DNA of 64,000 nt, taken from Rhizopus arrhizus. Lineage: Eukaryota; Mucoromycota; Mucoromycetes; Mucorales; Rhizopodaceae. This document shows positions 1 through 14,043 of the stretch, piece after piece. Made by a program: the position numbers and the translations under genes. How positions within the stretch are numbered: position 1 is the first letter of the stretch; each line of letters starts with the position of its first letter. The stretch lies in contig JAKZZE010000001.1 of NCBI GenBank assembly GCA_024220505.1, forward strand, positions 2,108,001 to 2,172,000, in the 5' to 3' direction. The notes under the pieces are model-generated. The model was not told where the DNA came from. It did no database searches and saw nothing but the letters and a program-made list of their open reading frames with translations.

Positions 1-72
1 TTTTTTATAACAGAGTCTTGTATTTGAGAATTCATTAAGAAAAGAAAGCAAAGTATGTCTCCGAGTCTCCGG

Positions 73-110
<38 letters not shown>

Positions 111-218
111 CCTTACATCTCTTGTCACACAAAATGCAAGCAATCTTTAATGCAAGCTTATTACGTAAAACAGTTCAGCCAATGAATTCATGCTATAAGA
201 TCAAGCTGTGATTCTCAT

Positions 219-255
<37 letters not shown>

Positions 256-515
256 CATTTTATAGGACAAAGCACATTTAGAAATCAAGTCTCACTCTCT
301 CACTGTGTGTATATATCAACTTTTTAATTGTGTTTCTCTTCTTTTTGTCATTGTTAATAAAGTCTTTTTCTTTTGCAAGAAATGCTCAATCATTTTTTCT
401 TGCTGAAAAGCAATAAAACAAGGCAAGTGTTATTTGGTATTACATTGTATAATTTTTATAAAAGGCTACGTGTATTAATGTACAAAAGGATAACGGATGT
501 ATATAACGGTAAGAA
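1..515. other. 3' flank of the ABC transporter, no gene seen
   Basis: No gene is supported here. The stretch holds two long T runs (75-110 and 224-255) and AT-rich sequence. It lies downstream of the minus-strand ABC transporter, so it should contain that gene's 3' untranslated region and poly(A) site. Confidence 0.5.
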
Positions 516-3500
516 TTAACGTCTTCCTTTTCGTCTAAGGTAAATCATGCCCAAAAAGACACAAGTATTGAACGCAAAAAAGGCAAGCAAGATACCAAAA
601 TTTCTCCACTTGTGTGCAGCATTCCATCCCATTCCAGTTTCGTAAAATTCAGGACCAGATTTGTAAGTACAATAACCGCAGAATTCAGGTTGAACAGCAT
701 CAGGGTTGGCGATATAACCTGTAGAATAGGACATGAACTTGGCTGTATATTCACCACAAGTCTGTCCGGGAGGAGGCAAGAACCGGACAAGGTCTGATTC
801 TGTGCATTCTACCGTCAAATCAGCCAATTCGTTTACCGCCAGACCCTCAATATAGTAGTGGAAAGGATCAAGCCAGTACATCCACGAGCTCCAAAAGTGA
901 GGCATGGCATAGGGTGACTGCATCAAACCACAAAAGAGGATGAGGAGCGAGACAACCAAAGGGTTGATCACGGCGGCCATTGTAGGAAGTTCGGCAATAG
1001 CAGCAATCACGAAACCCAAGGTGACAGCCCAGCAAACAAGGACAACAAATGTAATGTAGAAATAACCACAGGCCTGAGGCGTGTTGACCATACCTGCCGT
1101 CCAGTAAAAACCACACATGTAAGCAGCTGCAAAAAAGATGATGTAGGGCAACTCAACTACAATAGCAGAGATACCAAACGGCAACCAACCATAGTATCTT
1201 GACGCATATTCACGACGAAAGTAGATACGTTCGACCATGAATTTCGGCTGAGCCATGATGATCATGACCATGGCCATAATAAAGGTACTAAAGAGAGCAA
1301 AGACCTTGTAAAGCATGTCTGAGGACGAATTACCCAATTTCCAAAAGGTGAAGCCAGTGATCAGGGAGGTAAACATCAAGTTTCTGAAACGACCAATGTT
1401 ATATTCAGGTGTACGCCAATAGGCCAGTGACATACGGGTAAGAACAAGTCGTAGTTGAGTACCAAAGGATGTCGCATAGGTGTGTGCTATTCTGGTCGGG
1501 TTCTTATCCGCCGTTCGATCGATCTCGTCCAGTTCGGCGTCCAAGGCCTTTGCCTCTTTCGAGTTTGCCCAAACATCGGCCCAGTCCTGAGTGGCTTTAC
1601 CAGCCGTGCCTGCACCGACAACTTCCAGAATGTATTCAGCAGGATTGGCATTAGGTGTACAGATAGGTCCTCCGTTTCGCTCAAAGTAATCAATCATCGT
1701 ACGTGAATCTTTTCCGATCTCACCGTGATAAGCTGTACGACCGCCACGGACAAGCAGCAGTAAATGATCAAAGTGTTCAAATAGGATAGCAGAAGGTTGG
1801 TGAATGGTACAAAGCACAGGCCATCCGGCATCAGCCAACTTGCGAATGAATCGAATGATGTTGTACGAACTTTGAGCATCTAAGCCCGAAGTGGGTTCAT
1901 CCAAAAGAGCAGCTGAGGTTTGCCTACTAATTCCATACCAATCGTCAATCTCTTTCGCTCCTCGACCGAGATACCGAATCCAGAACCGACGTCACCAATC
2001 TGTGCATCGCCAATATCTTCCATCTCAAGCAACTGAATGATCTGTTCCACATACTCATACTTTTCTTCTTGTGAGACCTCACGCGGTTGACGCAAACTGG
2101 CCGAGAAGCGAAGCGCTTCACGTACTGTGACCTTGGGTTGATGAATATCCATTTGCTCACAGTACCCCGTGATACGCTCAAAGTCATTCATCAAGGCTTC
2201 ACCGTTCAGATAGACATTGCCCTCCACTTTACCAATCGTCTTTCGACGGGCGAGGACGTCCAAAAGGGTCGTCTTGCCCGCACCAGAGGATCCCATCAGA
2301 GCGGTCAGATGCCCTGGTCTGACAATGCCACCGATATCATTCAAGAGTTGAAGTGTACCGCCTTGAAAGGGCACGGAGTAATTGATGTGCTGCCAAGAAA
2401 AGGTGGTACCTGTCGAGATCTTGTCCATTTGGGCCATCTTTTGCTGAAGTCGACGACGTTCTTCCTCTTCCTCTACCGTACGTGGTCTAGGTGCCTTTCC
2501 TGGCAAATACAGTCTTGTCAGAGAAGCCGCCTTGCTCATCCCACCCCATTCCATCGCCAAGGCCGTCAAGAAGGTGAAGAATAAAAAGAAGGCGACGACC
2601 ACAATGAAATCAGGTGCCCACAGCTGCCAAGGTTTATAGTCTAGGGCCACGATCAAGTAGTCGTCACCCAACACATTAGGGTTTCCGGATGTACCGCCTT
2701 GCATCGTGCAGACCTTATAATTCCAATCATCGTATCCAGGGCCCGAGGGAATCGCGTTGGTCTCACACGAGTAGACTTGACCATGCATCTCGTTGGACAA
2801 AAGAGCCTTGTAAGCATACGCAATAGGGTTAATATAATAGATCCAAAAGAGCCAAGGATGCATCTTTTTGTAAGGGATTGTGTATCCGGTATAGGATGTC
2901 AGTGCGATCAGCAAGACACCCGTGATTTGTGTGGCAAGGAAAAAATCAGACATGATAGCTCCAAAGAATCGAAAGAAGCCATTCATGCACATGTTGATAA
3001 AGAAGAGGACAATGAAAAATGTAAAGAATCTTCCAGCAGATAAGTCGAGACCCATCATGAAATAAGAACAGATTTCAAACAATAAGACTAATAAGAAATA
3101 AATAAATTAATATTTTCAGTGATCCTCTTAAATGTACCTTGAGCAATAGCATAAGGAATATCCATGATGACTTGAGCAACATAAAAAGCAGAAGGTCTAT
3201 AAAGTGCATATTGTTTATGCTTTTCAAGAATGGGTCGACCTGTCAAGAATCGTACCAATTCGGATTGAGAGATGAAGGCATTGAAGAGAACAGCAAAGAA
3301 GAGAGCACCACCACGAGAGAAGGCGCCTGAGGCAGTGAGTGGGATTCGAAAGAAACAGGAAGCGGTGATTAGTGACTGGATAAGGATGGTACCATACCGG
3401 GAGATTAGGGCCTGTCTATCTTTGATCAACAAATGATATTGGCGAATTGTAAGGGCTTTGACCTGCTGATAAAAGGAGGCAATGTAGGGTGATTGTTTGG

Positions 3501-4581
3501 ATGCTCTCTTTTGATGTTCTTGACGAACAGCATCTTCAAATTCCGCAGCCTTGTTTTCTCGTTGGACTAAGTCCTTGTAATCGTTGAAATCATGAAGCAT
3601 GTCTTGGTAAATGTCGGATTGAAAATAACGTTCTTGAAACTCAGTAGCGTGCTTGGGTGCCATCTGTTCAAAGCCTGGACGAAATTCACGTTCGAGAGGA
3701 TTACACAGACCGGTAAGGAAATCAGGTGTTGACTTGCGCGGTGGACAATAGAAACCTAAAGACTCAAAATAGGGTTTGGCTGCCTTGACGGGACCGAAAA
3801 AGATGCAGTGACCTTCATCCAAGACGAGCACCTTATCAAACACGTTGTAGATGCTGTTGGAAGCCTGATAGAGAGTAGCGATTGTAGTTGTCTGAAAGAT
3901 GTCGGTCATGATTCGAAGTGAACGCACATAGTCCAAAGCTGAGGCAGCATCCAAACCACGTGTTGAACAGTCCCAGCAATTGATGGTACTGTGCGTCGTC
4001 ATTTGCTCAGCAATCGATAAACGCTTACGTTCTCCGCCTGAAAGACCGCGAAGGAAGGCGTTGCCGACCATTGTGTCCATCTGCTTGGTCAAGCCGAGCA
4101 TGTTGCCTAGCAAATAAAGCACACGATCGACAAAATCGGCTTTGCTTTGCTCTGGTAGACGTTTGCCTGGTGCCTTGGTTCTAAGTGCAAATTGAAGGGT
4201 TTGTTTGGCTGTCAAGGTTGGGTAGTGTTGATCTTCTTCTTCATTGTAGCATACTTGGCCCTGGTAACGTTGAGAGAATAAATCTGGATCAATACCACCA
4301 TAGCTTACGACACCATCGATCTTTGTGTAAGATCCACGCATGTTGGCAATCACCTTAAGGAATGAACTACAACCAGCTCCAGGACGACCCAGGACAAGTA
4401 ACATCTCACCGTCTCGACAGCATCCTGTCAAGTTATCCAAAATCACTTTGGTACTTGAGTTATTCTTCTTGAATATCTTCCAAAATTTTAAAACATACAT
4501 GATGCTACTGTAGACCGTTGGGATCGTAAACGCATCAGCACCAAGTCCCTATAATCACCAACAGATCCGTTTGTCACTGCG

Positions 4582-4621
<40 letters not shown>

Positions 4622-5025
4622 CCTCAACATGAAGATTTTCCCACAAGACACCTAAATGTTTACGCTTTTTACCATTCGCATCCAATTCTTGAGACATACC
4701 ATGCAAGAATTCACTTAGATTAAATTCATCCGTTTGTCCTAATTCCAACTTTGAAGGCGATGTCTTTTGACTGAGTGCAGACAGTTCACGTCGAAGTTCC
4801 TCGTATTGAATTTTAGCCTCTAAGTTACACAATGAATATGCAATTCGATCATTTTACTGTTCGGTTTATACCTTCAACATTGACTAGATCCACTTCTTGC
4901 TCACCATATGTCTCTCGGCGACCAATAGGTATATATTGATCAAGTGTACTTGTGGAAGAAGCTTCAATTACTTTTTGAAACTCAATCCGTTCTGGGTCAA
5001 TTTCCAAATCGTATTTTTCCTCCAT
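516..5025 (-). CDS. PDR/CDR-type (ABCG) full-size ABC transporter, one frameshift
   Basis: This encodes a predicted plasma-membrane drug or lipid exporter of the fungal pleiotropic drug resistance family. I read four exons: 4872-5025, 4623-4819, 3138-4548 and 516-3087. The total is a multiple of three (about 1444 aa, normal for the family) only if one base is restored near 1903-1910. The order is NBD1-TMD1-NBD2-TMD2. NBD1 has the PDR-specific Walker A GRPGAGCSSFLK (Cys in place of Lys), signature LSGGERKRLSIAE and the variant Walker B region CWDCSTRGLD. NBD2 has a canonical Walker A, GSSGAGKTTLLDVL, but a degenerate signature, VEERKRLTIG. TMD2 ends with DPFHYYIEGL and a basic tail. This asymmetric pair of ATP sites is standard for PDR pumps. 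The intron after residue 117 contains a 36-nt poly(A) run in the sense strand. Substrate cannot be deduced. The frameshift splits the reading frame exactly at the NBD2 Walker B and may be a sequencing error. Confidence 0.93.
4583..4618. repeat. 36-nt poly(T) run inside an ABC transporter intron
   Basis: An uninterrupted T run on the plus strand reads as poly(A) in the sense strand of the transporter. It occupies most of the second intron (4549-4622). Confidence 0.95.
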
Positions 5026-5091
5026 AAAGAGTTTGGGAAAAAAGTAAAGAAAAAAGAAAAGAAAAGAAAAAACTTGCGATGGAGCTATTTT

Positions 5092-5123
<32 letters not shown>

Positions 5124-5689
5124 TATGTGTTTATCCTTAGGGCCGTAAATGATCTTATTTTTCTTTCTTTAAAAGAAATTGAAATTTACTTCTTTTTACT
5201 TCAAATCTATTCTTATAATCAACATTATCTATTGTGATTTGATCTAGTTATCCTTTACAGATTTAATACATCTTTGAATGGATCGGTGTGCAACGGCAAT
5301 AATTTGTCCGATGTCCGTTAAAAATAAATCAAAAATTTCTTATCAGCTGTGTTTCCTGATTCCCTTTGTAGCAGGATTACGATTGATGTGGGACGATGAT
5401 TATTATTATTTTGTTTTTTTTTTCGCTCAGCAATTTTTTATAATCTAAAAAAAAAAAAAAAGGATTGTATGTCAAAACAAAACAAAAAAAAAATTTTTTT
5501 TATTAAGGGAATATATAAATTTGAAAAAGTGGGTAGTTGAATACTATTAACAAGTTTCTCTAAAAGAGAGAATATATATGTGTGTATGTATAAATATGAA
5601 AAAGGATGGTGTATGTATAGAGAAGGGGGAGTGGCATGTTGAATACAAAATTTTAGCTCTCTTTCTCTTTCTCTCTTTCTCTTTTTTTT
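5026..5689. promoter_or_regulatory. Upstream region of the ABC transporter
   Basis: This 664-bp gap lies between the ABC transporter start codon and the stop codon of the reductase gene, both on the minus strand. It must hold the transporter promoter and the 3' end of the reductase. It is rich in A and T runs. I did not see a convincing PDRE or TATA element. Confidence 0.4.
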
Positions 5690-7621
<1,932 letters not shown>

Positions 7622-8479
7622 TTAATCAACTTTCAAAAGGGAAAAAAATTAAAAAAGAAAGAAAGAGTTCAATTGACTTGATCTTTAAATAAGCAAGAGA
7701 TTGAGTTGTACAAAAAAGGGGAATCATTGGCTCTTTTGCATCCAATCACAAATCGTCATCTCATCTGTCCTTCTTTTCTATAACCCTATTCAGTAAAAGA
7801 AAAAAAAAAAATTAAAGAGTGACAGTGGTTGATAATCATCAAGTACAAATTGTATTATTCTTTATGTTTCAATGGTTGTAAATGAGAATAAAAAAAAACC
7901 AAAAAAAGGGATTAAAGTAGGAAGAATAACCTCTGACAGATGTCCAAGTGAAGATCTTTAATTATTATTGGGCGACTTTATTATTTGCAACATCGCTGAT
8001 AACCAATCTGAATTCATGCTAATACAATCATCTCCGATCTATTTTTTTTATTTTTTTTATAATAAAAAACAATAGAATTCCTAAAGACGATGAAATGAAA
8101 AGAAAGAAAAAGAATACTTGTTTATTCATTTTATTTGTATACGCTTATTCTTATCATTCATTCATATAAATCAGTGAAAATAACTGAATTTAGATGGCTG
8201 TAACACATTATCTTTTTACTTAATGCCGACGCATATCTCAATGATTAAATATGGCCCTGGATTCATTTCGAGCCAATCAAACTTGGATTTCATTTCGTCA
8301 TTTTATTCTCTACTTTATATACCACACAATGCATCTCTTTCATTTTGAGAAAGATCTGTAACACATACAGAGACGTGGCATGCGATGATTTCTTGAAGAG
8401 AGAGAGATCGGTTTTCCTAATTAGGGAATTTCCTTATTTGAAATATGCTTTTGCTTTAAAACTTGTAATTTCTTGTTTG

Positions 8480-8510
<31 letters not shown>

Positions 8511-8697
8511 TTGAAACTATAGTGATTAGTGGAAAATGATATTTTATTACAAGTAAACAATATAGAATTCATTTGATTATAAAAATCACAATAAAGATGA
8601 GTCATTTTTTATTCTAAAAACCCTTTAGTCAAGAACGAATCATATTTTAATATTACAGTATTTTATAATATTGAAATGAATATTCAAAAGATACAGA

Positions 8698-8734
<37 letters not shown>

Positions 8735-9014
8735 GGAATAAAAGCAAATGAGTACTAGCTGGTGTTATGAATGTTCATGATCGCTATTTACTGCTCATAT
8801 ATGGATTAATTGTATCAATGCAAACTTATCCAAAACTTGATACTGTAATTATTACAAACTCAGCTTATTTTTAACAGTAGTGTTATCATGAAGACTATAT
8901 GAGATCGGGTAGCGTTGGTATTAATATATCAGATTCCTCATTATTTTGATTAATACAAGAGAATGAATAGTTTCATAATAAAATCAATAAAGCATTCTAC
9001 ATATAAGTTTTATT
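7622..9014. other. AT-rich intergenic region with two homopolymer runs
   Basis: No gene is visible in this 1.4-kb gap. It includes the reductase promoter, an A run at 8480-8508 and a T run at 8703-8730. Short open frames around 8345-8539 have no coding character. Confidence 0.5.
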
Positions 9015-9759
9015 CTAAGATTCAAAGCTCTTTTCCCAAAATCCTGTTCCTTTATCCAATTCTATATTTTTTTGCTTCTTCATAGATCTTATAGCTGCTT
9101 TAAATCCAGGATAGAGTTGAGATAGATTCATTTTCCACCAATTACGATTGTATTCCATTTGACGATCATAGGACTTATTCAAGAAATCCTTGTAAAACAT
9201 CGACATTGCCTCTGCTGTTACTTCTTTTCCATTTATTTTTACTATTCAAAAAAAAATTAGCTTGTATTTGAAATGTATTTGTATCATTACATTCTTCTTC
9301 ATAATCAGCTTTTGCTTTAATAAACATTGAATTATTTTCATACCAAAATTTATGATTAAATTCGTCTACTCTTTCACATGATTCTCTCCATTCCTTTTCC
9401 TATGTTTTCATTTTCAGTTAAAGTTGATTCATTAGATCAAATGCTTACTTCTTTGGTTTCATTGGGTAATACATAATATTTGACAGGCCGTAAATTAGAA
9501 ATGGGATCAGGCGTACCGATCATATCTGCTGCTACTGGTTTTAATAAAAGATCTCGGTTGTGATGTGCTCGATTCTCTAAAGTTTTCAATAAATAAGTAC
9601 AGGTGTTATAGCTAAGCATTGTTTATTTACTTTGTATAGATGCATTAGATATAGTACGTCGAGAAATAAAATGAGACGACTTTGAAGAATGCTATAAATA
9701 AACATATTAATATTTTTTCATGTGTATTGCTTTTAAATTACTTTGATGAGTAGTGACAT
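9015..9759 (-). CDS. COA8: COA8 (APOPT1) family cytochrome c oxidase assembly factor
   Basis: This is a predicted mitochondrial protein that supports or protects complex IV assembly. It is split into five exons: 9742-9759, 9631-9691, 9449-9576, 9291-9399 and 9015-9241. They sum to 543 nt (180 aa). The family hallmark DMIGTPDPISNLRPVKYY is present at about residues 46-63, followed by the Trp/Asn-rich helical segment (KEWRESCERVDEFNHKFW) and WWKMNLSQLYPGFKAAIR. The N-terminus (MSLLIK then HSSKSSHFISRRT) is basic and Ser-rich, consistent with a mitochondrial presequence. The tiny exons make the first 27 residues the least certain part. The gene is divergent from the V-ATPase subunit H gene, with 388 bp between the starts. 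Confidence 0.85.
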
Positions 9760-10147
9760 TATATACAATAAACCTTTTCTCCAGGGTACGAACAAAAAAA
9801 AAGAAAAGAAAACCACAACCATATTTTTAAACTCATCATTCTTTCGGAAACCTAAACTTGAGCTTTACGAGTAAAATCTCTTTATGCAAGTGCACGATTA
9901 ACCATCATAGACAACAGATACAATTAGGTAAAGAAGTATTATAAATATCGATCTATTTCCTTTCTTTTTATTTTCTTTTTCTTTTTTTGAACGACTACAA
10001 AAGTGTTTGAGCTGTCATTGAAACCGTGTGTCACCCAAGACAACGCATGTGTATGAGCAAATAACAAAGTATGCGTTCACAAAACTTTTTTTTTTTTTCC
10101 TCTTTTTTTTCTTCAACTTTTTTTTTAAAGAAAAAACTTCATAAATA
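9760..10147. promoter_or_regulatory. Divergent promoter, COA8 and V-ATPase subunit H
   Basis: The 388-bp gap between two start codons on opposite strands must carry both promoters. A pyrimidine-rich tract (TTTTTCCTCTTTTTTTTCTTC) just upstream of the plus-strand start resembles fungal initiator regions. No specific factor site is claimed. Confidence 0.5.
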
Positions 10148-11906
10148 ATGGAAGACCAAGTACCTGAAGTTCCATTAGTTCTTGTTTCAAATGCTTATCT
10201 TGAAAAGAAGGCTGCTGTCATTCGACAAAAGCCTATTCTTTGGGAGGTAATTGTAAAGTGTTTCACATATAAAACTATTCTTATTTTATGTGTGTAGGGA
10301 TATCAACGCGCAAGTTTGATGACTGAAGAACATGTAGAACTTATTAAAAATATTGATAAGAAATCAGCAAGTGAAATTCAAGCTGCAATGAATGAAAAAG
10401 GTGAAACCTATGCTTCTCTCATCTTGTATTTGTTACAAACTTTATCTCGACCTGATACTATTCAATACATTTGTTTGATGACAGATAATATCTTGACAGG
10501 TAAATACATAAATGTTGGTCTTACTACAAGTTTATAACTTCTTTTATAAAAAGCTAATGAAGCTAATGCTGCCTACTTTCACTCTGTTTCAACTGAAAAC
10601 GATCTTCCTTTTCGTCCCTTCTTGAAGGCACTTGAAGGTGAAGATGAATTTATGTCCCTTGAAGCTTCTAAATTATTGACTCTTCTTGCTTGGTAATATC
10701 AAATGCTTTTAAATACAAAATTGCTCACACATCAATTTAGCTCTGCTCCTGAACCATCTTCTATTGTTGATCTTTCAACTTTATATCAGTGGATTACAGA
10801 AAAATTAACAAGTCATCAAAATGAAGTAGTAGAATTAGTCATTCAAGAATTAGAATCTTTGTTGCGTATTAGTAATTATCGATTGCCTATTTGGAATACT
10901 CAAAACACCATTAAAGAGTAAGAAAGCGTGTGTTTATATATGAGATAAAGTATACTGATATCCTAACGTGCAGGTTGGTACATCATCTTTCTATTAATAA
11001 GACTTCTTCAACTCCACAGATTCAATATCAAATCATCTTTTGCTTATGGCTTCTCACTTTTGAAAAGGATATTGCTGCCCAAATCAACGAGTAAATTAAT
11101 ATAGCATGGATTATGTGGAATATGTATATGCTAATGATACAAACAGAAAATATGATATTATTCCTTTGTTGGTAGAAATAGCTAAATCTGCAGTTAAAGA
11201 AAAAGTCATTCGTGTTTCTATTGCCACTTTAAGAGTAAGTAACCGAGGAAGGGGATTTTTATCTTGTTACTCATTTAATCTCTTAGAATCTTGTTGAAAA
11301 GGCACCTGCTCAGAACCTGGCTGCTATGTTGGTCTCCAAGTTATTGCCTTTTACAGAAAACTTGAGTGCTCGTAAATGGTCAGATTCTGATATCTTGGAA
11401 GACATTGACTTTGTTAAAGAAAGATTGCAAGAGGATTTTCAAAGCCTTACGTAAATATCTTTTTATTTTTTTTACATGCTGCTCACAGTTGCATTGTTTT
11501 AGTACATTTGAACAATACGCGTCTGAAATAGAGACTGGCAAGTTAGAATGGTCACCACCTCATAAGTCAGATGTGTTTTGGAAAGAAAATGCATATAAAC
11601 TGGAAGAACATAACTATCAACTCCTTCGATCTCTTGCCCGTTTATTGAGTACTTCCAATAGTACCCTGGTTTTGTCTGTTGGTGCAAGTGACGTTGGTTA
11701 CTATATTAAATTTGCTTCCAAGGGAGGAAAAAAGTAAGTTTTTAGAATAGTGTATAAAAGGAGAGATCAGTATTAATCTTGCTTGTAGAATTTTGGAAGA
11801 GATTGGTGCAAAGAGACGTATTATGGAATTAATGACACATGAGGATCAAGAAGTCAGATACCAGGCCTTATTGGCTGTACAGAAATACATGCATCAAACT
11901 TGGTAA
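10148..11906 (+). CDS. VMA13: V-type proton ATPase subunit H
   Basis: This subunit of the peripheral V1 sector couples V1 to V0 and inhibits ATP hydrolysis when V1 is free. It acts at the vacuole and other acid compartments. Nine exons are readable: 10148-10246, 10298-10499, 10554-10692, 10741-10917, 10974-11090, 11147-11234, 11287-11450, 11503-11733 and 11789-11906. They sum to 1335 nt (444 aa), the family length. The sequence is all-helical (HEAT/armadillo-like), with LWEGYQRASLM near residue 32. The C-terminal domain contains LEWSPPHKSDVFWKEN and, at the end, GAKRRIMELMTHEDQEVRYQAL, which are strongly conserved in VMA13 proteins. Intron phases all restore the frame. It is tail-to-tail with the MIC60 gene. 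Confidence 0.95.
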
Positions 11907-12273
11907 AAAAAAAAGAGGGATGCTCTCATTTGAAAAAATAAAAAAAGGCTTCTTCCCTTTTTTGATTGTTTAAACTACAATATGTCTTTTGTTAAATGTG
12001 AATAGTGAGAGTATAATTATAACCAGATTTTATATCCTAGAATGTACTTTTCAGATTAACAAGGCACAAATTATAGTTAAAAAAAAAACCCCCCTCAGAA
12101 CTGGAGCTTATGAACTAAGATGGACATCCAACATTTTTTATATCTTTTTTTCTTTCTTTTTTAATTATAAAAAAAGGTAAAATAATCCTATTTTGCCTGT
12201 AACATGCTGATTAAAGATGCTTGTGATTTCATAATCTATAAACAAGTAATAATTAACATCATCTTTTTTTTTT
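11907..12273. other. Shared 3' region of two convergent genes
   Basis: A 367-bp gap between the stop codons of VMA13 (+) and MIC60 (-). AT-rich, with no gene seen. It should contain both transcript ends. Confidence 0.5.
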
Positions 12274-14043
12274 TTAATCACTATTTCTATTCACCTCCAA
12301 TGCTTGCTTGACTTCCAAATGGCGACGAGCAGCGTCTAACCAATCAAGAGCCAATCGCTTAGGCCAGCCGGTCAATTGATTGATTTCTCTTGTGGCACTT
12401 TCCAAATCTTTTTCGGTATGAAGATAATGTTCAGCACGAGCCAATCTTGATTCAACATCATCACCAGCAACAAGGCCCTTCTTTCTAAACATCAAACTGC
12501 TCAAGACGATTGATAATAGATGAGAAATCATGGAAGAGTCTTCTTCAGGTATCAGGGCTGCACGACGCACTTCACGTGCAACAATTTCAAAGCGTTCAGA
12601 GAGTTGTGCCAAAGAGGTAATGCCGTATTGAGCCACATGCTTTTGGATACTAGAAGCGACTAATTGAAGCAATTCATCACTTTGACGTTCACCCAACTTG
12701 GCAAAGGGTGTCTTGACGCTTAATTTTTTAATGGCCTCCAATTCCAATTCAAATTGTGTTTGCTGACCAGAGAGGGCAGCCTTCTTGAGGGCATCAATGG
12801 CTACAATCAGTTGGTGTGCCTTGCGGTTGTCGTCCAATAATTCCGCATCAGCTTGAGCAAGTGATTCAAGTTCGGCTTGCTTGGTGACGATTAAATCAAT
12901 TTGAGACAAGCGACCACCACGCTCGCTTTCGACTTGGTGCTTGACTTGCTCAACGTAATTAGCTTGAATCTCGATCGCCTTCTCCTTTAATTCGTTTTCG
13001 AGCTCGTTCAAGCGTTGCTGACGTTGGGCAGCTAATTCCTTGGCATGAATATCCAATAATTCCTGCTCTGCTTCAGCCTTCTGTACGGCAATTTCAGATT
13101 CAATCGTGCTCACATATTTCTTCACGCGCTCCTCTGACTTGGCCTGATGGGCCTTGGTCTTTTCCAATATTTCGCCACGGTGAGTCTCAACACGTTCAGA
13201 GACAACATTCAATTTCTTTTCAAGCGTCTCAATCTCTTCACGGGCCTTGCGTTCTTCACTTTCAATCAACTTGAAAGCCTTATCAAGTGATTCGACATCG
13301 CGTGTGGCCAAATCGGCTAATCGCTTAGCATAGCCTTGCATGCCGGCCTCATTCAAGACCTCAACAAGACCTTCAACTGTCTTGGCAAACGCATTCACAC
13401 ATTCTTGCTCAGACTTGACAAATGTTGGTGTGGGTTGATTCTCGGTGGTGTGAATCACATTGGCAAAGAGTGCTTCGCGTTTAAATTTTCTACGTCTAGC
13501 TGAAGGTGCAGGACCAGAACCAGGTGTGGTAGGGGGTTCCTTTTCTCCCTTGAGTTGAGCAATCGCATCCGAAACATACTCGTACCAATCTTGAGCTGAT
13601 TCCTTGGTCTGGCTGGCATAGCGTTTGGCTTTATCTGCGTGTGTACTTGCTTTCTGCTTTATGTCGCTGGCTTGTTGATAGTATTGTCGAAATCGCTCGT
13701 CATCGGCCCAGTCCTCCAAGGTATCCAATAACTTTTCGCCACCGGGGACATAGGTCGTGTAAGTGTCATAAAATGCTTCGTTTTTAAGAGCCAAGTAGGT
13801 TGCTCCAGAGTAGGCTGTGGCAGAAAGAACGGTGAGCCAGACTAATTTCTTTCCGATGGATGAACTTTTGTTGGTGGTTTCTTCAACTGTGGAATAGAAT
13901 CTTTTTGACTATAATAAAGTAAGATTTCTTTTTGTTGAGTGATTGAAATTATATAATGATCTTACAGCAGCCAAACGTGCATTTGTTCTAGAGGCAGCTG
14001 CTAAGCATGCTGTTGCACGAAGTCTAGAGGCACTTCTCAACAT
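12274..14043 (-). CDS. MIC60: MICOS complex subunit MIC60 (mitofilin)
   Basis: This is an inner mitochondrial membrane protein that builds crista junctions. Two exons, 13966-14043 and 12274-13908, give 570 aa. The N-terminus (MLRSASRLRATACLAAAS) is a clear Arg/Ala-rich presequence. A single membrane segment follows at about residues 45-62 (KLVWLTVLSATAYSGATYL). A long charged coiled coil covers about residues 170-420. The C-terminal mitofilin signature domain contains GLVAGDDVESRLARAEHYL and LTGWPKRLALDWLDAAR, which defines the family and binds MIC19. A 57-nt intron removes the presequence exon from the rest. All expected parts are present. Confidence 0.95.

Noticed and set aside
75..255. Retroposon poly(A) tails at the window start
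   Set aside because: Two T runs are present, but no adjacent element or target duplication could be found.
7622..9014. Riboswitch or uORF control of the reductase gene
   Set aside because: No conserved aptamer-like structure or plausible upstream frame was recognised.
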